Positions 15,638-24,542 of a stretch of 64,000 nucleotides of DNA are shown piece after piece. The translations under genes were made by a program, and so were the position numbers. The DNA comes from Candidatus Peribacteria bacterium RIFOXYB1_FULL_54_35 (GTDB lineage Bacteria; Patescibacteriota; Gracilibacteria; Peribacterales; Peribacteraceae), in the NCBI GenBank assembly GCA_001787755.1, contig MFYJ01000011.1, forward strand, positions 124,001-188,000, read 5' to 3'. Every line of letters begins with the position of its first letter. Within the stretch, counting starts at the first letter, position 1. Below the pieces are notes generated by a model. It ran no database searches and was not told where the DNA came from. It saw nothing but the letters and a program-made list of their open reading frames with translations.

Positions 15638-16743
15638 AGATATTGTTTACCCGCTTCCCCCTCGAAAGTGCCCACGGCGGTGCAGAGACACAGACAATTT
15701 CGCTCATGAAAGGATTGAAGCAGCGTGGCCACGCGGTGGCATTTTTAGGAAGTTGCCCCACACTGCTCGTTCTCTGTCAACAACACCAAATCCCCTGTGC
15801 TTCTCTCGATATCGGCCCCCCGCCGGTAAGCAAAGAAACAATCATCAGCTTCTTTTGGAGAAAGAAGAGGATGCAGCAGAAGCTTGTAAGCGCCTTCAGG
15901 GAGTTCTGTGCCCATGGTCTCGACACGGTGATAATGCTGAGCATCTCAGAAAAGCTTCTGCTTACGCGCTCCGCAGCTGAGGCAGGTATCAAGGTGTTAT
16001 GGATTGAACATGATTCCATCGGCCCGTGGCTGAAGCACAACCCCTTCCTGCGTAAACTTCGCAAACAGAGCCAGTGGGCAACAACCGTGTGTGTTTCGGA
16101 ACTGAGCAGGAAGCTCTACCTTGATCTTGGATGGGATCCAAAGAAGGTGATGAGTATTCCAAATGGCATCGATCCTCAGCGCTTTTCCGTGGAACCGCCG
16201 GAGAAGAAACCGTCTGATCATCCTCACATTGGCTGTGTTGCCCGCCTCTCCGAGGAGAAAGGTATAGACCTGCTCATAAAAGCAATGAAAGATCTCCCCA
16301 ACACCACACTCAGCATCGTGGGAGTGGGGGAGCAGAGGGACAGCCTGGAGAAATACATTTCCAAATATGAAATGGGTTTCCGCACGAAGATTGAGTCTCG
16401 TAAAGGAAACCTGGGAGCGTTCTACCACTCTCTGGATATTCTCGTGCTTCCTTCGAAGCGCCATGACCCCTTCGGTCTTGTGGCGGCGGAAGCGATGATG
16501 CTGGGGATTCCTGTGATCGTTACTGATGTCTGCGGCATCGCTCAGCAGCTCACACACGGCAAAGATGCGATGATCGTGGAAGCAGGTTCTGTGGAAGCAC
16601 TGAAAGAAACCATTTCTGAGTTGCTCATAGACGAGAACCTGCGACGGAGCATCGCTCAGGCAGGCCAGCAAAAAGCGCTCTCTGACTTCACGATGGATAG
16701 CATGATCGACCGGTACGAGGAAGTGCTGCTTCGGAAGAAATAG
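15634..16743 (+). CDS. Family 4 (GT-B) glycosyltransferase
   Basis: Retaining sugar transferase of 369 residues, probably for a surface glycan. The N-terminal Rossmann half begins MKILFTRFPLESAHGGAET, with the GGAE acceptor loop of GT4 enzymes. The C-terminal nucleotide-sugar half has NGIDPQRF, IGCVARLSEEKGIDLLI (the R-x-x-x-x-K-G motif), and the E-x7-E region DPFGLVAAEAMMLGIPVI near residue 280. Donor and acceptor are unknown. It may belong with the amidase-SpoIID gene downstream, 17 bp away, only by position. Confidence 0.9.
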   Translation: MKILFTRFPLESAHGGAETQTISLMKGLKQRGHAVAFLGSCPTLLVLCQQHQIPCASLDIGPPPVSKETIISFFWRKKRMQQKLVSAFREFCAHGLDTVIMLSISEKLLLTRSAAEAGIKVLWIEHDSIGPWLKHNPFLRKLRKQSQWATTVCVSELSRKLYLDLGWDPKKVMSIPNGIDPQRFSVEPPEKKPSDHPHIGCVARLSEEKGIDLLIKAMKDLPNTTLSIVGVGEQRDSLEKYISKYEMGFRTKIESRKGNLGAFYHSLDILVLPSKRHDPFGLVAAEAMMLGIPVIVTDVCGIAQQLTHGKDAMIVEAGSVEALKETISELLIDENLRRSIAQAGQQKALSDFTMDSMIDRYEEVLLRKK

Positions 16744-16748
16744 GTGGG

Positions 16749-16754
16749 TATACT
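16749..16754 (+). promoter_or_regulatory. TATACT -10 with leaderless spacing
   Basis: TATACT ends 6 bases before the ATG at 16761, so the predicted transcript starts at the start codon. Confidence 0.5.
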
Positions 16755-16760
16755 CGCGGT

Positions 16761-19205
16761 ATGCGACTACTCACCGTTGCTTCAGCCGCACTGTCCACAG
16801 CAGTTGTAGGCAGCGTTCTCCCCTCCAATCTTTCTCACGTACAGGTGCATACATTTGAGGAGCCAATCGATGCACTGAGTATAGGAGTAGTAACCGACGA
16901 GATAGACCTTTCGGTGAGTGCGAGGCTGGGGTCCACATGGGCGGAGTGGGAAGACCTCTTCATTGAGAAGGAGTTTGATCCCCTCCTGCGGGAATCGAAC
17001 CTGGTGCTCTTCCCCGAACCTGTGTCGGAAATCCGTCTCCGCGGGAGGACGGACCAGTACGTACTGCATCCTATTCGTGTTTCAAAGGAACCGATCCGCT
17101 ACGCGGTCGCAGCCATAGGCAGTGTGGGCAAGCCTCGCATCCTCACACGGAGACAGTGGGGCGCGGATGAAAGCCTGACCTACGTCGGCACACCGACAAG
17201 CCGCTCTGATGAACCAAGCGAACCACCGGACAACAGTGAATACAATGCCGTGCCGCAGCGTGTACTCGACTGCGAGGAGGCGCAGCGCGACTTTCCGGAA
17301 GAATTCCGCACAGAGAAAACAACTGAAAACGATCCCAGCGGTAAGGAGTATCGCTGGCCCCGGCGGTACTCACCGGAAATCCGCCAGCTGGTGGTGCACC
17401 ACACAGCACAGAAAGTGGATGGTGATGCCCGCCCCGCGGTGGAACGCGTGCGTGCGCTCTACGAGTACCACACAAATGGGCGCGGGTGGGGAGACATTGG
17501 GTACCACTACGTGATTGATGGGGAGGGGCAAATCTACGAGGGACGCGCAGGCGGAGACTATGTGGTGGGCGGCCACGTGTACTGCGGCAATGTGGGAACA
17601 ATCGGCATCGTGATGCTGGGGAATTTTGATGTCGAACAACCGGCACACGCGCAGACAAACAGCCTGAAGTGGCTCCTCGCCGAACTCGCGGACAGGTACG
17701 GGCTCGACCTCGAAGAACAGGCAGTCTTCCATGGAAAATCCATGCCGGTTATTGTGGGACATGGAGATCTGATTCCCACCGAGTGTCCTGGATACTATGT
17801 GCGGGAAACATTGAATACCATCCGCAGCCACGTGATTGCCGGTAATTACAGCGCAAAAATCACCTATCCGACTATTGCGAAAACAAGCGCAAAGAAACCC
17901 ACCGCTTCCCGCGCAATCCTTCTGCCCGTTGGAAGTACGGAACTCACCGGAAGACCCGGAGGTCTCCTCCACGTCTCCTTGCAGTACAAACCGGCAGGCA
18001 GCATGCAGAGAAGAGGGCGCATTGCAGCAGTGAACCGCTCCAGCTCTGTGATCGGCCTCTGGCAGGAAAATGGAGGACACTACTCGGAGGTGCGTAAAGA
18101 GCTCATAGCACCGGAGAACATCCGCGGCGGAGAGGCAGAGACACTCCGCCTCCGCATACAACTCCCCCGCATCGCCGGCGTCTACACCGTGGACATCGGA
18201 CCTGTGACATACGTCCTCAGGGCCGAGGGTCGCCGGGCCCCGGCTCCGAAGACCACACCCACCAGACAGTCCTACTCGCCGGAACAACGGCAGAATCTGC
18301 AGACACCCGGTTACCGCAGGATGCAGGCAGAGGAACAACCCCCTCAGAACACGCAGACACGTACGCCGGTGGGCACAGCTGGGAAGCTTTCGGATACCAT
18401 CCGCATCCGCCTCAATTACACCGAAGAGAGCGCAACGGTGGAAACGAGCACCAGCCCTACTGTCAATGGAGTGCTTTTGGATGGCCGAAATTTCTCTCTC
18501 CGGAAAAAGGATTTCTCCTGTGCCCTCCTCGCAGACGGGAAAGTGATTGAATCGGGCACAGTGCGCATGGATACCAATGGCGGCATCTTCACCCTTGCAA
18601 GCTGGGAAAAGCCGGAGAACCGCTTCCGCGGTGTCCTGGAGTGCCGCGTGATGTTCGGAGAGCTCGTGCTGATCAATGAGCTCCTGCTGGAAGATTACAT
18701 GGCCGGAGTGGCGGAGGAACCGGACTCAGAACTCTACGAGAAGCAGAAAGCCTTTGCCATTGCCGCACGCAGTTATGCTGCTCACTACATGGAACCGGAG
18801 AACCGCAAGTTCCCCGGCATGCCCTACGACGGGAGTGATACAGGAGCAAGTTTCCAGAACTACCAAGGATATATCTACGAGCACAGCAACCCCCGCTGGG
18901 TGCGTGCTGTGCAGGAGACAGAGGCACAGGTGCTTAAAAAGCTCAACCGCATTGTGAAGGCCGCGTACTTCAGCAGCAGCGACGGCCGCACACGTTCACC
19001 GGAAGAGAACGGTTGGAAGGACTTCCCATTCGCAGAGGTCTTCCGCAGTAAGCCAGACCCCTGGTGCAAGGGGCTATCACTCCTCGGCCACGGAGTGGGA
19101 ATGTCCGGCTGCGGCGCAGAAGGACAGGCAGAGGCAGGGGAAAGCGCAGAAGAGATACTGGAGTACTACTACCCGGGAACACGCATGGAGTTATTGAGCC
19201 ACTGA
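16761..19205 (+). CDS. Exported amidase_2/PGRP - SpoIID fusion, peptidoglycan hydrolase
   Basis: An 814-residue exported wall-remodelling protein. A signal peptide (RLLTVASAALSTAVVGSV) is followed by an N-acetylmuramoyl-L-alanine amidase of the type 2/PGRP fold (about residues 125-365): RQWGAD, VVHHTAQ with a zinc histidine, GDIGYHYVIDGEGQIYEGR, GTIGIVMLGNF, and HGDLIPTECPG with the second His and the Cys ligand. A linker (about 370-545, Pro/Gln/Thr-rich) leads to a SpoIID/LytB domain (about 550-810): LEDYMAGVAEEP, QKAFAIAARSYA, YFSSSDGRT, GHGVGMSGCGAEGQA. Fusing an amidase to a SpoIID-type glycan-strand lyase gives both cuts needed to remove stem peptides and cleave denuded glycan. Confidence 0.88.
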   Translation: MRLLTVASAALSTAVVGSVLPSNLSHVQVHTFEEPIDALSIGVVTDEIDLSVSARLGSTWAEWEDLFIEKEFDPLLRESNLVLFPEPVSEIRLRGRTDQYVLHPIRVSKEPIRYAVAAIGSVGKPRILTRRQWGADESLTYVGTPTSRSDEPSEPPDNSEYNAVPQRVLDCEEAQRDFPEEFRTEKTTENDPSGKEYRWPRRYSPEIRQLVVHHTAQKVDGDARPAVERVRALYEYHTNGRGWGDIGYHYVIDGEGQIYEGRAGGDYVVGGHVYCGNVGTIGIVMLGNFDVEQPAHAQTNSLKWLLAELADRYGLDLEEQAVFHGKSMPVIVGHGDLIPTECPGYYVRETLNTIRSHVIAGNYSAKITYPTIAKTSAKKPTASRAILLPVGSTELTGRPGGLLHVSLQYKPAGSMQRRGRIAAVNRSSSVIGLWQENGGHYSEVRKELIAPENIRGGEAETLRLRIQLPRIAGVYTVDIGPVTYVLRAEGRRAPAPKTTPTRQSYSPEQRQNLQTPGYRRMQAEEQPPQNTQTRTPVGTAGKLSDTIRIRLNYTEESATVETSTSPTVNGVLLDGRNFSLRKKDFSCALLADGKVIESGTVRMDTNGGIFTLASWEKPENRFRGVLECRVMFGELVLINELLLEDYMAGVAEEPDSELYEKQKAFAIAARSYAAHYMEPENRKFPGMPYDGSDTGASFQNYQGYIYEHSNPRWVRAVQETEAQVLKKLNRIVKAAYFSSSDGRTRSPEENGWKDFPFAEVFRSKPDPWCKGLSLLGHGVGMSGCGAEGQAEAGESAEEILEYYYPGTRMELLSH

Positions 19206-19226
19206 ATTGCTCAGTGACTCAATAAC
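19190..19226. terminator. Bidirectional hairpin at convergent amidase / metK ends
   Basis: Stem 19190-19205 with 19211-19226 agrees at 15 of 16 positions around a 5-base loop. It contains the stop codon of the amidase gene and ends 17 bases before the metK stop codon. Confidence 0.7.
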
Positions 19227-19243
19227 TACTCTCTTTGCGATTG

Positions 19244-20422
19244 TTACTTTGCCTTTGCTGTACTGCTTAGCACTTTCACCGCAGCCCGCAGTGCATCGAC
19301 GCGATCGGTCTTCTCCCAGCTGAACCCGGGACGGCCGAAATGACCATACACCGCTGTCTGGCGATAGATGGGCCTGCGGAGGTCCAGCGTCTTTATGATG
19401 CCTGCCGGAGTCAGATCAAATATCTGCTTCACTGCACTGGCAATGACGGAGTCTTCTGCTTTGCCGGTGCCGAATGTCGTGACATGAACAGACACAGGCT
19501 CGGGAAATCCGATGGCATACGCCAGCTGTATTTCACACTTGTTCGCAAGGCCTGCTGCCACAATATTTTTCGCAATGTAACGAGCCATGTACGCACCACT
19601 GCGGTCCTGCTTATTCGGAACCTTACCGCTGAACGCACCTCCACCATGGCGCCCCATGCCACCATAGGTGTCGACGATGATCTTGCGGCCAGTGAGGCCG
19701 GTGTCCCCATGAGGGCCACCAGTGATAAACGCGCCAGTTTCGTTCACTAGATAGCGTGTGTTTTTGTCGAGGTATTTCCCACAGACAGGCTTTATAACAT
19801 GCTGTATGAGATCTGCTTTGATCTGCTCTGCAGTGATACCCCTATCGTGCTGCGCAGCAAGCACGACGGTGTCCACGCGGAGGGGGCGGTCGTCTTCACT
19901 GTATTCAATGGTGACTTGGCTCTTCCCGTCGGGACGGAGGTAGGAAAGCGTACCGTTCTTGCGTACTTCTGCCAGGCGTCTTGCGAGCCCGTGCGCAAGC
20001 GTTATTGGCAATGGCATGTACTCCTCGGTTTCGTTGCAGGCATACCCGAACATAAGACCCTGGTCCCCCGCACCCTGAGCTTTGTGTTTCCCCTGGCCTT
20101 CTTTTTCGCCTTGTGCGATATCTGCGCTCTGTTCATGAATAACATTCACCACCGAGCAGCTTTGGTAGTCGATTCCGTACTCTGCATTATCGTACCCGAT
20201 CTCCTTTAAGACATTGCGCACAACCTGCTGCACATCCACATAGGTCGTGGTGGTAATTTCGCCGCCAACAACAATGAGCCCTGTCGTCGTATAGCATTCA
20301 CAGCAGCAGGCGCCAGCCGGGTCGTCTGTGAGAACGGCATCGAGTATTGCATCGGAGATCTGGTCGCAGATCTTGTCCGGGTGGCCCTCGGTCACCGATT
20401 CTGAAGTAAAGAAGTAAGACAT
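19244..20422 (-). CDS. metK: S-adenosylmethionine synthetase
   Basis: Makes SAM from methionine and ATP. The 392 residues from ATG 20422 ([20 protein letters not shown]) match the family. Motifs: [17 protein letters not shown] near the N-terminus, [12 protein letters not shown] (the GAGDQG hexapeptide) near residue 118, [20 protein letters not shown], and [19 protein letters not shown] (usual form [19 protein letters not shown]). In-frame codons upstream to 20455 are rejected because MSYFFTSES is the canonical start. A SAM-I riboswitch lies in its leader, which predicts feedback control by its own product. Confidence 0.97.
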   Translation of the reverse strand: MSYFFTSESVTEGHPDKICDQISDAILDAVLTDDPAGACCCECYTTTGLIVVGGEITTTTYVDVQQVVRNVLKEIGYDNAEYGIDYQSCSVVNVIHEQSADIAQGEKEGQGKHKAQGAGDQGLMFGYACNETEEYMPLPITLAHGLARRLAEVRKNGTLSYLRPDGKSQVTIEYSEDDRPLRVDTVVLAAQHDRGITAEQIKADLIQHVIKPVCGKYLDKNTRYLVNETGAFITGGPHGDTGLTGRKIIVDTYGGMGRHGGGAFSGKVPNKQDRSGAYMARYIAKNIVAAGLANKCEIQLAYAIGFPEPVSVHVTTFGTGKAEDSVIASAVKQIFDLTPAGIIKTLDLRRPIYRQTAVYGHFGRPGFSWEKTDRVDALRAAVKVLSSTAKAK

Positions 20423-20488
20423 GAGAAGAGTGTGAAAAGGAATAGAAGGAACCACGCTCTCCCCGGTGAGGTGGAAGCGAGACTAAAG

Positions 20489-20588
20489 CTATCTTCCCCC
20501 ATGCGGGGCTGGAGTTCCCACCGTTGCCCTCACGGGCGGGTTGGGGGGCATCTCAGCGGGCCAGTTCCCTCGATGCCTCTCTGGATAG
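20489..20588 (-). ncRNA. SAM-I (S-box) riboswitch aptamer upstream of metK
   Basis: Read on the minus strand, the segment shows the S-box core in order. P1 pairs CTATC (20584-20588) with GATAG (20489-20493). Then come CAGAGAGG, the P2 stem GGCATC/GATGCC around GAGGGAACTGGCCCGCTGA, CCAACC, a P3 hairpin GCCC-GTGA-GGGC, the CGGTGGGAACTCCAG joining region, and P4 CCCC-GCAT-GGGG before GAAGATAG. All four helices and the invariant joining bases are recognisable. About 65 bases separate it from the metK ATG. A weak CCAC...GTGG hairpin before a T-rich tract there could be its expression platform. Confidence 0.88.
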
Positions 20589-20610
20589 AAGCGATGATTG
20601 TAAGACAAAT

Positions 20611-21300
20611 TTACAATGCCTGGGTAGCTCGTGCAAGCGGTTGCTGCCCATTCTTTCTCTTATGTAAATCGAAGTACTGCTCACGCGTGAGTGGCTGTAC
20701 CTCCAAAGAATGATTTCCTGCGTCGCCCAGCGCTGCAAACAGCCACGATCTAATACGATCCCGGTACTCTCCCTGCACATAGACAATCATAACGATACGT
20801 TGCCCAATTTGATGCGTTGCGATGCATATCTCGTAGAGAATATTCTCGGACGCACACACTCTTTCCACCTGTTCCCTTACTTGGGCAACTTTCACCAGTC
20901 GCTGCGCTTCCTGTAATTGCTCCGCACGCTGCTCCGCAAGGGAATCATACGATGACTGCGTGAGCGGTCCGACCACAAGGCGCGGGAAGCGTCGAGCAAG
21001 CGCACCGCATGCTGCTGCCAAGTGCTCCCCCTGTACCCACACATGTGCATACCCGTGCCCTGTACCATCACTCAAATTTCCCACGCTGAAGAGGGCGCCC
21101 GGAGGCAGGGTGTCTCTCGCGGCTCTCTCAATCTCCTGGAGATGCCCCGTGTAACATGCAACCGCCTCTGCACCCTGCAGTCCCTCTTCGCTGAATCCCG
21201 TTTTCGTATCGAGAATCACAGTTTCAGTGTAGTTGAAGCGCTTTAGAGAACAATAATACTCATTTTTTGGCTTCTGGAAACCATCTTTGTAAGGAAACAA
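20611..21300 (-). CDS. Hypothetical soluble protein
   Basis: A protein of up to 229 residues that I do not recognise. No ATG is available near the 5' end. The frame opens with a TTG at 21300 (Shine-Dalgarno-like TGAAG upstream), and GTG at 21219 is an alternative. The sequence alternates beta-type segments (TETVILDTKTGF, GYAHVWVQGEHLAA) with a charged helix (EQRAEQLQEAQRLVKVAQV), suggesting an alpha/beta cytoplasmic protein. It lies between the editing deacylase and metK on the same strand. Confidence 0.6.
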   Translation of the reverse strand: MFPYKDGFQKPKNEYYCSLKRFNYTETVILDTKTGFSEEGLQGAEAVACYTGHLQEIERAARDTLPPGALFSVGNLSDGTGHGYAHVWVQGEHLAAACGALARRFPRLVVGPLTQSSYDSLAEQRAEQLQEAQRLVKVAQVREQVERVCASENILYEICIATHQIGQRIVMIVYVQGEYRDRIRSWLFAALGDAGNHSLEVQPLTREQYFDLHKRKNGQQPLARATQAL

Positions 21301-21404
21301 TACTTCACAAGAATCAAGGTACCTTCACACGACTTCGTCCGCTGCGGCGGACTACGCTGTGTCCCGCAGATGAAAGCGATTGGTGTTCAAGGAGATTCCC
21401 AGTT

Positions 21405-21896
21405 CTAAAGACCGGGGAGCTTCACAATTCGAAGCTCATGACCCGTCGCCCGAAGGAACGCCTGGAGCCCCTCCCGGGAAATGACGAGCGAGGCTGTATT
21501 GACGAGCGGATGCACCCGGAACGACTCCTCCCTCCAAAGATCTTCATCCATGTAAAATTCCACCGCATGCTCCGTGTCGTTGACGAGCGCAAGGATGCTC
21601 ACTGCACCCGGCGTAATACCGAGATATTTCTGGAGGCGCTCAGGAGATCCGAAACCGAGCTTCTTGGCATCCAGCAGTTCCGAGAGCGCTTTGATATCCA
21701 CCTGCTTCTCGTATCCCACTGTCACAAGGATGTGCCGTCTCCCTTTTTTATCCCGCAGGAAGAGATTCTTTGTATCCGCACCCGGAATACCTTCGGGAAT
21801 CAGCTCCTGTGCCTGCTCGCAGGTGAAAACAGCGGGATGATCGTAGTGCCCATAGGGGATCCCATGATCCTTCAGGAATTGACGGATGTCTGGCAT
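21405..21896 (-). CDS. YbaK/ProX-type aminoacyl-tRNA deacylase (PrdX-like)
   Basis: A trans-editing hydrolase that removes wrong amino acids (typically alanine) from tRNA-Pro or related tRNAs. From ATG 21896 the protein has 163 residues. Family marks: HPAVFTCEQAQ near residue 18, GADTKNLFLRDKKGRRHILVTV with the catalytic lysine, LGFGSPERLQKYLGITPGAVS, and HPLVNTASLVIS. The order matches stand-alone PrdX/ProXp-ala proteins. It is divergent from the FkbM gene, with 42 bp between start codons. Confidence 0.88.
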   Translation of the reverse strand: MPDIRQFLKDHGIPYGHYDHPAVFTCEQAQELIPEGIPGADTKNLFLRDKKGRRHILVTVGYEKQVDIKALSELLDAKKLGFGSPERLQKYLGITPGAVSILALVNDTEHAVEFYMDEDLWREESFRVHPLVNTASLVISREGLQAFLRATGHELRIVKLPGL

Positions 21897-21926
21897 GGGA
21901 GAACTGTAGCAAACAAACGGGAAGAG

Positions 21927-21932
21927 TATAGT
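21927..21932 (+). promoter_or_regulatory. TATAGT -10 with leaderless spacing
   Basis: TATAGT ends 6 bases before the ATG at 21939. Confidence 0.45.
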
Positions 21933-21938
21933 GCCTCC

Positions 21939-22703
21939 ATGAAGTATGGAGCTTCTGCGGCACATCTTGCGAAGAAGATCCTCTCGCGTGTGCGGAACGT
22001 CTCAGAAGCACCAAGAAAGTTCTTTGTGCAAATCGGGGCAGGAGATGGATGGACCGAATGGAAAGGGCCGCCCGTGGGGAAAATGATCACAGGAGGGGAC
22101 TCCATACACCGGCTTGTGAGCCAAGGCGGATGGGAAGGAATACTGGTAGAACCAAACCCCCATGTCTTCCAGAGACTCCGGTGGAATTACAGGCATATGA
22201 ACAGCCTCATATTTGAGAACATCGCCGTAGCAGAGAGGGACGGCGTGAAAGACTTCTACATTTGCCACAAAAACACTCACCTCAGTTCTTTCTCTCTGGA
22301 ACACACCCAAAAGCACGACCCGACAGGCAGAGAGGGATTCGTGGAATCAGTAGAGAAAATACGCGTGCGCTGCATGTCACTCAGCACACTGCTCCAGAAA
22401 CACAATATGCATACTATTGATCTCCTGCAGATAGATGCTGAAGGGTACGACTTTATGATCCTCCAATCCCTTGATCTATTTGCGATGAAGCCACGTGCCA
22501 TTCGCTATGAACACAAACACATGACGCAGGAGGAGCAAACGGCATGCAAAGCCCTGCTGGAAAAGAATGGTTACAGAGTACACCCCACGGACTTCCTCAA
22601 TACTCTCGCAAGTTTGGAAGGCATGTGCGGGATTTCAGCGGATGCCCCTCCGGGAGGAAGGAAGACCAGCGCGCATACGCAAGAGCAATCTCATGCTCTA
22701 TAG
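21939..22703 (+). CDS. FkbM-family SAM-dependent methyltransferase
   Basis: A 254-residue O-methyltransferase, probably acting on a sugar of a surface glycan. The SAM-binding start FFVQIGAGDGWTEW (motif I) and LVEPNPHVFQRL match the FkbM pattern. ENIAVAERDG and IDLLQIDAEGYDFMILQSL (the DxEGxD motif) are diagnostic. MKYGASAAHL at 21939 was taken as the start; the open frame upstream is antisense to the deacylase and not coding. Its last 107 bases overlap the convergent glycosyltransferase gene. With the next two genes it forms a glycan-decoration block. Confidence 0.85.
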   Translation: MKYGASAAHLAKKILSRVRNVSEAPRKFFVQIGAGDGWTEWKGPPVGKMITGGDSIHRLVSQGGWEGILVEPNPHVFQRLRWNYRHMNSLIFENIAVAERDGVKDFYICHKNTHLSSFSLEHTQKHDPTGREGFVESVEKIRVRCMSLSTLLQKHNMHTIDLLQIDAEGYDFMILQSLDLFAMKPRAIRYEHKHMTQEEQTACKALLEKNGYRVHPTDFLNTLASLEGMCGISADAPPGGRKTSAHTQEQSHAL

Positions 22704-24456
22704 CGTGAGAAACACTCTCTAGAGAGCACAGATGCCTCTCTCTCCAGTCACGAAGAAACGCATGTTGAATTTCAGTAATGAAAGGTAACACCCATTCAGC
22801 GTCCTTTGCAGCCGGTGCCGCGCTGTTCCAGAATGCAGGCCAGAGAGAAGCCATTGTCTGTACCTCCTGCAAAGAAGGAGACCTCTCTATGAGCTGCATG
22901 ATATTCCGCTGTGCCATTTCCAATGCATGTGTCCGCTGCACCTCCTGCATGGTGAGTGACATACTCTCAGGACGGCCACGACGAAACTGGACCAGCACGT
23001 CTGGTATGGACCCCACATCTGCTTTTCCGGCCATGCGACTCCAGAGATCATAGTCTTCTGCACTATTGCGCTCAGGTGCGTATCCTCCGAGCTGCTCTGC
23101 AGACCTCCTGCGGAACATCACGGCGCTCTGGCATGCGAGGCAGTTGTAGAAGAGGAGATGCCAGGCAATAGTCCATGGTGCCATGGGAACCGTAGAGGCC
23201 CCCAGAGAACACCCCCGCGGAACGGAGTACCACTCCCAGTTCGTACAGACGAGATTAGCCTCTGGGTGCAAGTCGAGAAAGGCAATACTCTTCTCTAATC
23301 TTGTGGGAGAGGAAAAATCATCCGCATCATTCCTGGCTATGTAGTGCCCCCGCGCTTCTGCAAGGGCCCTCATGGTTGAGCGCGTTTGACCGATAGTTTC
23401 TGTGTTGTGGAGAACGCGTATGCGCGCATCTTCCTTCGCAAACCGTTCCAAAGCTGCCGCAGTTTCATCTGTAGAGGCATCTTCGACGATCAGGAATTCA
23501 AAATCCCTGAAGCTCTGATGAAGTATGCCTGTGACAGCTTGCTCCAAATCCGGCATGCCGTTATGCACAGACATCACCACGCTCACCCGAGGAATGGCCA
23601 TGCCAACAGTTCCGGGCACCACTGCCCCTTCTCTCTGGTATTTCACGGATTGTAAGCGGTTGTAAATGGGAACACGCTTCTGCATAAATTGCTCCTGCCT
23701 CCAGGCAGCAATTCCTCTCTTCCCCTGGGTCGGGCAGTCCAGGAAAGGACCGACATTGTGGCAGAGAGGTTTTCCTGCACCGGAAAAACTCAGCAAAATA
23801 TCATCACAGAAATTCTGTGACCACGTTTCTTGCCTACCAAGATCGAGCAGATCCACCAGACGGAAAAACTCTTCCACATGCTCTCTTGTGAAGCAGTACA
23901 CACGGTTCAAGACATCTAAAGTGCTGTTCCGGCCATGTTGTGCGTGCTGCACTCTCCCCTCTGAATAAAGTTCCCCGAACATACCGTGAAGCACGGCAGG
24001 ATTCTGCCGCACCGCCTCGCAGAGAACCTGCATCTGCTCCGGACGAAGGAAAATATCGTCGTCGATGGCAAGGAAGAAATCGGCAGGCTCCTCTCGCGCA
24101 ATTACAAGGCGCTCCACGACATTGCGCCTCTCTTTCGGATTCAGGATGCGCACGCGCGGGTGGCGCACCGTCAGCCACCGGCGCAAATTGCAGCGGGGAT
24201 CGTTGTTGGAAACAATGATCTTCCCCACCCCGGGTGTCTGCAGGGCGGCACGAACGATGAGATCAATATTCTGCGGTCTCTTGTATGCCAAGATGATTGC
24301 CGTACACCACCCTGCAGATTCCTCCGGTATCCGTCCGCTCCGTATTTCTCTCTCATAGCGGCGAAATGCATCCAGCCACAAAAAATGGTTCTTCCATGAG
24401 ATGCCTTCCGGCCTGCAAATGAGCCGCCTGGTCTTTGTGAGAGGATGCAGATGCAT
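22597..24456 (-). CDS. Two-domain glycosyltransferase
   Basis: A large protein (619 residues from ATG 24456) with two transferase modules. The N-terminal module (about residues 50-270) resembles EXT/GT64- or GT2-like folds: TAIILAYKRPQNIDLIVRAA, VSNNDPR, FLAIDDDIFL (acidic metal site). The C-terminal module (about 290-500) is a clear GT-A family 2 domain: RVSVVMSVHNGMPDLEQAV, EDASTDET, ARNDADDFS (DxD), and NSAEDYDLWSRM. An ATG at 24570 would overlap the divergent gene's start, so 24456 is preferred. It probably adds two sugars in sequence. Confidence 0.82.
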   Translation of the reverse strand: MHLHPLTKTRRLICRPEGISWKNHFLWLDAFRRYEREIRSGRIPEESAGWCTAIILAYKRPQNIDLIVRAALQTPGVGKIIVSNNDPRCNLRRWLTVRHPRVRILNPKERRNVVERLVIAREEPADFFLAIDDDIFLRPEQMQVLCEAVRQNPAVLHGMFGELYSEGRVQHAQHGRNSTLDVLNRVYCFTREHVEEFFRLVDLLDLGRQETWSQNFCDDILLSFSGAGKPLCHNVGPFLDCPTQGKRGIAAWRQEQFMQKRVPIYNRLQSVKYQREGAVVPGTVGMAIPRVSVVMSVHNGMPDLEQAVTGILHQSFRDFEFLIVEDASTDETAAALERFAKEDARIRVLHNTETIGQTRSTMRALAEARGHYIARNDADDFSSPTRLEKSIAFLDLHPEANLVCTNWEWYSVPRGCSLGASTVPMAPWTIAWHLLFYNCLACQSAVMFRRRSAEQLGGYAPERNSAEDYDLWSRMAGKADVGSIPDVLVQFRRGRPESMSLTMQEVQRTHALEMAQRNIMQLIERSPSLQEVQTMASLWPAFWNSAAPAAKDAEWVLPFITEIQHAFLRDWRERHLCSLESVSHAIEHEIALAYARWSSFLPEGHPLKSRTCLPNLREY

Positions 24457-24542
24457 GCACTGGGAATTGTACAGAACAAGGCGTTCAATTGTATCCCCGC
24501 CCTCTCTGCCATACCATACTCCTCCTTGGCTCCTCTGATCTG

